In this document: positions 5,590-9,708 of the stretch, one piece after another | Numbering within the stretch: position 1 is the stretch's first letter | Layout of the letters: every line of letters begins with the position of its first letter | Source of the DNA: Verrucomicrobiota bacterium | Lineage (GTDB): Bacteria > Verrucomicrobiota > Verrucomicrobiia > Limisphaerales > UBA11320 | Direction of reading: 5' to 3' | Length of the DNA: 9,708 nt | Assembly (NCBI GenBank): GCA_016871475.1 | Contig: VHDG01000090.1 | Span: 1-9,708, forward strand | Program-made: the position numbers and the translations under genes | Notes under the pieces: model-generated | Seen by the model: the letters and a program-made list of their open reading frames with translations, nothing else | The model's database searches: none | What the model was told of the DNA's origin: nothing

Positions 5590-6702
5590 CTATTCGGCCT
5601 GAGTTTGCCCACGCTCCGTCCGGAGTCGCAGCTGACCACAGGCCGCGTCGATGTCGTGCCCCTTCTCTCTGCGAAGGGTCGCGGTCACATTCTGGCTCTC
5701 CAACGCCCCCAGGAAGTCCTCCTGCACTGATTCCTCAGGACGCGACCACTCCAACCCGTCCACCTTGTTGTACGGAATGAGATTCACCTTCGCGTGAAGA
5801 CGTCGCGCAAGAGCGGCAAGCGGTCTTGTCTGATCAATCGAATCGTTCACTCCCGCAATCAGGATGTATTCGAACGTGATCATTCGTCCCTTCTTCTCCT
5901 GATAATACTCACAGGCCTCTGTCAGCTCCTTGAGCGGGTACTTTCGATTCACGGGCATGATTTTCTGACGGACCTCGTCGGTGGCGCCGTGAAGGGAAAT
6001 CGCCAGACGCAACTGGAGCGGCTCATCGGCGAGCTGTCGGATCTGGGGTGCGAGCCCGCTCGTGGAGACGGTGATCTTGCGGGCGCCTATGCCTCCCCCC
6101 CAGGGCGCATTGAGGATCTGAATGGCGCGCATCAGCGCCGCGTAGTTTGCCAGGGGCTCGCCCATGCCCATCACGACGATGTTGTTGATCAGACGATCCA
6201 CGGCTGCCGATCCCGAGGATGGTTTCTCCTGGGCGCGTTCGAGCCGGTTCAGGTTCTCAATCGCGAGGATCTGACCCGCGATCTCCTCTGGCCTCAGGTT
6301 GCGTTTCCACCCCTCAAGGCCGCTCGCGCAAAAGCGACAGCCATAGGCGCAGCCCACCTGGGTGGAGATGCAGAGCGTATGACGATCGCTCCGTTCTCCG
6401 TACAAGGCCGGCGATGCAGGGATCAAGACGCTCTCGATCATGGCTCCATCCGTCAGCCGCCAGAGAAACTTGCGTGTGGTGTCCCGGGCTCCCTGGCACT
6501 GCACGAGAGCAAGGTGGGTGATGGAATAGGTCGACGATAGTTTTCCACGAAGTGCCTTGGGCAGATTCGTCATCTCGTCCCATGCGTTCACGCGCGCATC
6601 GTACAGCCAGCGGAGCAGCTGATCCACGCGATAGACTGGCTCCTGCCAGTTCTCAAACTGGACGAGCAGTTCTTCACGAGTGACGGAGCGAATGTCTTGC
6701 AT
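5590..6702 (-). CDS. rlmN: Dual-specificity 23S rRNA/tRNA adenine-C2 methyltransferase RlmN
   Basis: This 370-residue radical SAM enzyme methylates C2 of A2503 in 23S rRNA, and in many bacteria A37 of some tRNAs, tuning decoding and peptide exit. The 4Fe-4S cluster is bound by C118, C122 and C125 in VGCAYGCRFC. The mechanistic cysteines are C111 (TLCIS) and C355 (DIDAACGQLR), the latter being the one methylated during catalysis. GMGEPLANY, ISLHGATDEVRQKIMPVNRKYPL-type and FEYILIAGVND stretches are all typical of the family. The N-terminal accessory domain (residues 1-100; EPVYRVDQLLRWLY) is complete, and length is normal. The ATG at 6702 gives the usual N-terminus. The stop codon abuts the relic of an ECF sigma factor in the same frame, so the 3' flank has clearly been rearranged, but RlmN itself looks intact. 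Confidence 0.97.
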   Translation of the reverse strand: MQDIRSVTREELLVQFENWQEPVYRVDQLLRWLYDARVNAWDEMTNLPKALRGKLSSTYSITHLALVQCQGARDTTRKFLWRLTDGAMIESVLIPASPALYGERSDRHTLCISTQVGCAYGCRFCASGLEGWKRNLRPEEIAGQILAIENLNRLERAQEKPSSGSAAVDRLINNIVVMGMGEPLANYAALMRAIQILNAPWGGGIGARKITVSTSGLAPQIRQLADEPLQLRLAISLHGATDEVRQKIMPVNRKYPLKELTEACEYYQEKKGRMITFEYILIAGVNDSIDQTRPLAALARRLHAKVNLIPYNKVDGLEWSRPEESVQEDFLGALESQNVTATLRREKGHDIDAACGQLRLRTERGQTQAE

Positions 6703-6711
6703 TGAGGGAGC

Positions 6712-6740
6712 ACCCTAACCACACGAGCGGCCGGTGCCAA
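6712..6740 (-). promoter_or_regulatory. Candidate sigma-70 promoter for rlmN
   Basis: On the minus strand TTGGCA (6740-6735, 5 of 6 to consensus) and TAGGGT (6717-6712, 3 of 6) are separated by 17 bases. The -10 box ends nine bases before the rlmN ATG, which would make the transcript almost leaderless. The weak -10 box makes this tentative. Confidence 0.25.
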
Positions 6741-6975
6741 GCGAGCCGGGAGGCATTAAAATGAAAATCATGCCTGAAAGTCGGACGCGTCGCTCGTTGT
6801 CCACCCTTGAGGGTGTGCCTTGCTGGTCGAACGTGAGCAATGCCTGCTCACGTTTACTGCGTCGCATGCGGAAAACGGAGTTCGCCTCCAGGGTCTGATC
6901 GACGTTGCCCAAACGGGCATAGCCCGGGCATCCTGAAGGATGGACAACGAACCGGCTGTCGTTTCCGTGCCGCTC
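6715..6975 (-). repeat. Hairpin-rich intergenic block, possibly a dispersed repeat
   Basis: This block lies between the stop of the PQQ-like gene and rlmN. It contains a perfect ten-base inverted repeat (AACGTGAGCA 6830-6839, TGCTCACGTT 6845-6854, five-base loop). It also has CACCCT/AGGGTG around two bases (6802-6815), TGCCC/GGGCA around AAAC at about 6906-6919, and AGGCAT/ATGCCT near 6752-6776. The minus strand is open in one frame throughout. From a TTG at 6912 it would give 65 residues (QTLEANSVFRMRRSKREQ, then GTPSRVDNERR) with no known domain. I read it as a structured repeat that happens to lack stops; a small unknown protein is the alternative. My sense that similar wording recurs in verrucomicrobial genomes is memory only. 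Confidence 0.4.
6830..6854. repeat. Perfect 10-bp hairpin
   Basis: AACGTGAGCA and TGCTCACGTT pair exactly around the loop ATGCC. No T-run follows on either strand, so this is not a standard terminator. It is the strongest hairpin I found in the window and is the core of the surrounding repeat-like block. Confidence 0.7.
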
Positions 6976-8541
6976 CTACGGCAGCTGAAAACAGGCGGCT
7001 TCTGTTTCGTGTCGAACGAGATAGAAACGCCCTGCCAATGCGGGAGGATTCCAGCACTTGCCACTCAGAGCCTGGAAGGAGCCGATGAGGGTCGGTTCCC
7101 GTGGCGATGGCATCAAAAGCAAAACCCTGCCGTCCTCGGCGTTCACAATCAGGTAGTCGCCTGCCAGCAACACCTGTCCGTGACCGTAACGCTCCCCCTT
7201 CCACTTCAGCTCTCCTTCCTCCAGTTCCTGGCAGGCCAGGACGCCATCGTCCAACCCATAAAGAAAACCGCCCAGCTCGACCGGATTGCTGAACTTCGAT
7301 CGAAACTTCGTGGTCCGCCAGATCGTGCGCGCGGACCACTTCTCGCCCTCATGCTGCACCTCGATGAGCTGGCTTCCGGTGCCATAACCGCTCGATATCG
7401 CCAGCCGGTTGGTGCCGATCATGACCGGCATCGCCACATGCGGGTGACCGCGCTTCCACCGATGTTTCCATCGCACCGCCCCGTCCTTCAACGCATGTCC
7501 CACAACGTCATGGTCGTTGAAAACAATCACCTGCTCCTCCCCGTGGAGCGTGGCCATCATCGGACTGCTGTAGCCAGGTGGATCATCGCCTGCCGCCCAA
7601 ACCATCGATCCATCCTGAGCGCTCAAGGCAACCAGCGATCTGTCCTTGCTGCCGCCGACGCTCACGATGACCAGATCCCCTGTCACCAAGGGTGAGCTGG
7701 TGAAACCCCAATCCGGAACGGATGCCTCCACGTCCTTCTTGAGATCCTTCTGCCAGATCAGGGAACCGTCCATGAGTCCCAGGCACAGAAGCCGTCCGGT
7801 GGCTCCGAATGCATAGACGCGATTGCCCGAGAGCGTGGGCGTCGCTCTGGGGCCCTCGCCTGCGATGGTCGTGAAGTAACGGGTCTCAACGCACTGTTTC
7901 CAAAGTCGCTGCCCCGTCTGCAGGTCGAAACACGATACACACTCCATCGGCCCCTCCTGCTCCTGCGTCACCGCCCGTCCAGCGTCCACGGCAAATCCAC
8001 TCCACGCGGGCCCCACCGGAACACGCCACAAGAGCCTCGGAGGCGACTTGACCCAGTTGGTGCTGAACTCAGGCGCGAGGATGCGACCGTTTCGTGAAGG
8101 GCCCAGGAATTGAGGGAAACGCGCTTCTTTCCAGGCATTCGTCTGGGCTTCAGATGCCGGCGTGGAAGCACCGGCTGAATGGGCTGCTGCGGTCGTGGAT
8201 TTCCACCGAAACTCCCACTCGGGAACCAGGTCACCGGAAACTCCGCGAATGCGGAAGAGCCCCGCGAAGAGGCCCACCACACCCAGGAATCCAGCGAACC
8301 ACAACAACCTTCGGGTCCAGGGAAGTCTTGAGAAGGCCAGAAGCCATAGGATGAGAGCGCCCAGAATGGAGATCAGGGCCACGGCCGTGCGCAGGTTGCG
8401 CATCTGGTAGGGCCAGTCCGATTGAAACCGAAATGCGACAACGACGATGCCTCCCACAGCCAGGATGAGAAGTGCCGGCCAAAGCCTGGGCTTGCGGGCT
8501 GCATCGAGGCTGGGAGCGGGTGATTCCTTCAAGTCAGTCAT
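6976..8541 (-). CDS. Membrane-anchored PQQ-like (BamB-type) beta-propeller protein
   Basis: From the ATG at 8541 the product has 521 residues. Three hydrophobic helices occupy roughly 20-40 (LWPALLILAVGGIVVVAF), 50-70 (TAVALISILGALILWLLAF) and 77-97 (LLWFAGFLGVVGLFAGLF). A linker rich in Ala/Ser/Thr leads to a soluble domain starting with FPQFLGPSRNGR. That domain repeats the PQQ-propeller pattern: a strand such as VYAFGATGRLLCL, LVALSAQDGSMVWAA or VVGHALKDGAVRWKH, each with GxxxW. Such domains in Planctomycetota and Verrucomicrobiota usually act as protein-protein scaffolds outside the membrane and need not bind PQQ. The frame extends upstream to a TTG at 8574, next to the stop of the GH32 gene, but the ATG is favoured because it starts a normal cytoplasmic tail. 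The partner and role are unknown. Confidence 0.85.
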   Translation of the reverse strand: MTDLKESPAPSLDAARKPRLWPALLILAVGGIVVVAFRFQSDWPYQMRNLRTAVALISILGALILWLLAFSRLPWTRRLLWFAGFLGVVGLFAGLFRIRGVSGDLVPEWEFRWKSTTAAAHSAGASTPASEAQTNAWKEARFPQFLGPSRNGRILAPEFSTNWVKSPPRLLWRVPVGPAWSGFAVDAGRAVTQEQEGPMECVSCFDLQTGQRLWKQCVETRYFTTIAGEGPRATPTLSGNRVYAFGATGRLLCLGLMDGSLIWQKDLKKDVEASVPDWGFTSSPLVTGDLVIVSVGGSKDRSLVALSAQDGSMVWAAGDDPPGYSSPMMATLHGEEQVIVFNDHDVVGHALKDGAVRWKHRWKRGHPHVAMPVMIGTNRLAISSGYGTGSQLIEVQHEGEKWSARTIWRTTKFRSKFSNPVELGGFLYGLDDGVLACQELEEGELKWKGERYGHGQVLLAGDYLIVNAEDGRVLLLMPSPREPTLIGSFQALSGKCWNPPALAGRFYLVRHETEAACFQLP

Positions 8542-8574
8542 GGGAAACTCAGTGGGCAAAGTTTGACTCAACAA

Positions 8575-9708
8575 CTACGGCTCGCGAGAGGCAACCTTGC
8601 CGCCACGCCACGCACTTCGAAGATCCCAGGTGGAAACGCGTCCCTCCAGGACTTTCCCGCGCACCACTTCCAATCCCAGTTTGCGCTGGCCGGGTTTCAT
8701 GAGCACAAGACCCGTGATCACCGTCTCGCCCTCGTTGAAAAAGATCTCCACGGACGAAGTGTCCACAAACATCCGGATCTTGAGCTTCCCGTCGATGGTT
8801 CTGACCGGAGAACGAAAGACTCCCGGAAACGCCTTGTGAAAGCCCACCTCGCCCGACCGCGTTCGATCCAGCCGGGCCTCTCCCACCGACGTATCCACCC
8901 TGAGCACGGTTTCCTCCGTATCCTTGCCCGCGATCCGCAAAGCGAGCCCGGAGCTCTTCTCCAGCTCCAACTCCGCCTCGAGCTCGAAAGTATCTGACGT
9001 CCGATCAGCCAACGCCCCCAGATCAGCGATTGCTGAAACCTCCTTCAGGGCAATCCTCTGCCTGTGATGCCTCAGCTTTTTGAGCTCATCGACGGGTTCC
9101 TGAAGCAGCCGGAGTCCTTGCTCGCTATCACGAAGCCTGAGGGATCGCGGAATGGACATCGCACTGCGCCACGGAGAAGTAGGCACGTCATTCGCGTAAT
9201 CCCAGTTGCTCATCCACCCGAGCCAGATCCGACGGCCATCGCGCTTTGGAATGTCGCTCCACGAAACCGCTGCGTAAAAGTCGCGGCCCCAGTCAGCCCA
9301 CTGCGCACCTTGCGGTTGTGGATCCGGATGAAAATGTGTTCCGTCGAAGCGGCCGGTAAAGTACTGGCAGCCGGATCCTCCCGCCGGGGCGCCCGATCCC
9401 ACGTTCACCACCAGGAGCCATTTGTCCGTCCTGCCGCGTCCAGACAGCGCGATGGGAAAGAGGTCGGGACATTCCCAGATCCCGGTCGTGGATCCCGCAG
9501 GTCCAAAATCACTGAGATGGCTCCAATTCTTGAGGTCGCTGGAACCGTAGAACCGGACTTTCCGGTGGATAGGCCAGGCCACGGCCATGACCCATTTCCT
9601 GGACGGCTCATGCCAGAAAACCTTCGGATCTCGAAAATCCTTCTCGCCCAGGTCCAGCACGGGATTGGCGGAATACTTTTTCCATGTGCGACCCCGATCG
9701 TTGCTGTA
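8575..9708 (-). CDS. Glycoside hydrolase family 32 (levanase/fructan beta-fructosidase-like), 5' end outside window
   Basis: The last 377 residues of a GH32 enzyme are present; the frame is open to the window edge, so the N-terminus with the WMNDPNG nucleophile motif is missing. The fragment opens with YSNDRGRTWKKY. FRDP (fragment residues 25-28, transition-state stabiliser) is followed by the acid/base glutamate E79 in WECPDLFPI, then RIWLGWMSNWDYAND and VPTSPWRSAMSIPRSLRL. The C-terminal beta-sandwich ends with SVEIFFNEGETVITGLV. These patterns are those of exo-acting levanases/inulinases/invertases that release fructose from levan, inulin or sucrose; which of these is not decidable here. 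The enzyme looks intact in the visible part. The PQQ-like membrane protein follows after 33 bases, probably in the same transcript. Confidence 0.93.
   Translation of the reverse strand, partial: YSNDRGRTWKKYSANPVLDLGEKDFRDPKVFWHEPSRKWVMAVAWPIHRKVRFYGSSDLKNWSHLSDFGPAGSTTGIWECPDLFPIALSGRGRTDKWLLVVNVGSGAPAGGSGCQYFTGRFDGTHFHPDPQPQGAQWADWGRDFYAAVSWSDIPKRDGRRIWLGWMSNWDYANDVPTSPWRSAMSIPRSLRLRDSEQGLRLLQEPVDELKKLRHHRQRIALKEVSAIADLGALADRTSDTFELEAELELEKSSGLALRIAGKDTEETVLRVDTSVGEARLDRTRSGEVGFHKAFPGVFRSPVRTIDGKLKIRMFVDTSSVEIFFNEGETVITGLVLMKPGQRKLGLEVVRGKVLEGRVSTWDLRSAWRGGKVASREP

Noticed and set aside
6968..6983. Hairpin TGCCG/CGGCA over the stop codon of the PQQ-like gene
   Set aside because: It is a five-base stem without a T-run, which is too weak to call a terminator.
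6940..7695. A 251-codon plus-strand frame opposite the PQQ-like gene
   Set aside because: The minus-strand frame has three membrane helices and propeller repeats; the plus-strand product has no domain.
1..9708. CRISPR arrays, tRNA or rRNA genes, insertion sequences, prophage or toxin-antitoxin genes
   Set aside because: I saw no regularly spaced direct repeats, no tRNA-like cloverleaf and no transposase, integrase or toxin motifs on either strand.

Overview
The window looks like chromosomal DNA of a GC-rich Gram-negative bacterium, most likely a member of the Verrucomicrobiota (Pedosphaera/Limisphaera-like). This placement is an inference. It rests on a secreted SBBP propeller protein carrying an Ig-like and a chitobiase-C-like domain, on a three-helix membrane protein with a PQQ-type propeller and a PQFLGPSRNG motif, on decayed ECF sigma factor genes with the DLTQQTF signature, and on genes that mostly lack Shine-Dalgarno sequences.

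Layout. Positions 1-2313 (minus strand) hold a VOC-family protein gene followed 9 bases later by a large secreted seven-blade SBBP propeller protein that runs out of the window. A short divergent intergenic region (2314-2454) carries a candidate clpP promoter. Positions 2455-4387 (plus strand) hold clpP and clpX, an operon for the ClpXP protease. Positions 4388-4744 have no intact gene. They hold a foldable three-helix structure after clpX, a possible 42-residue membrane ORF, and a frame-broken N-terminal piece of an ECF sigma factor (minus strand). Positions 4745-5263 (plus strand) encode a lipoprotein methionine sulfoxide reductase B. Positions 5264-5589 hold a second, frame-broken ECF sigma factor remnant (minus strand). 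Positions 5590-6702 (minus strand) encode RlmN. Positions 6703-6975 are a hairpin-rich intergenic block that resembles a dispersed repeat. Positions 6976-9708 (minus strand) hold a GH32 fructan hydrolase, cut by the window edge, followed by the PQQ-like membrane protein.

The functional themes are protein quality control and repair (ClpXP, MsrB), translation fidelity (RlmN) and polysaccharide use (GH32 with its membrane propeller neighbour). I found no phage, CRISPR, toxin-antitoxin or clearly new defence system. The least ordinary parts are the two sigma factor relics on either side of msrB, the hairpin-rich block downstream of the PQQ-like gene, and the structured element after clpX.
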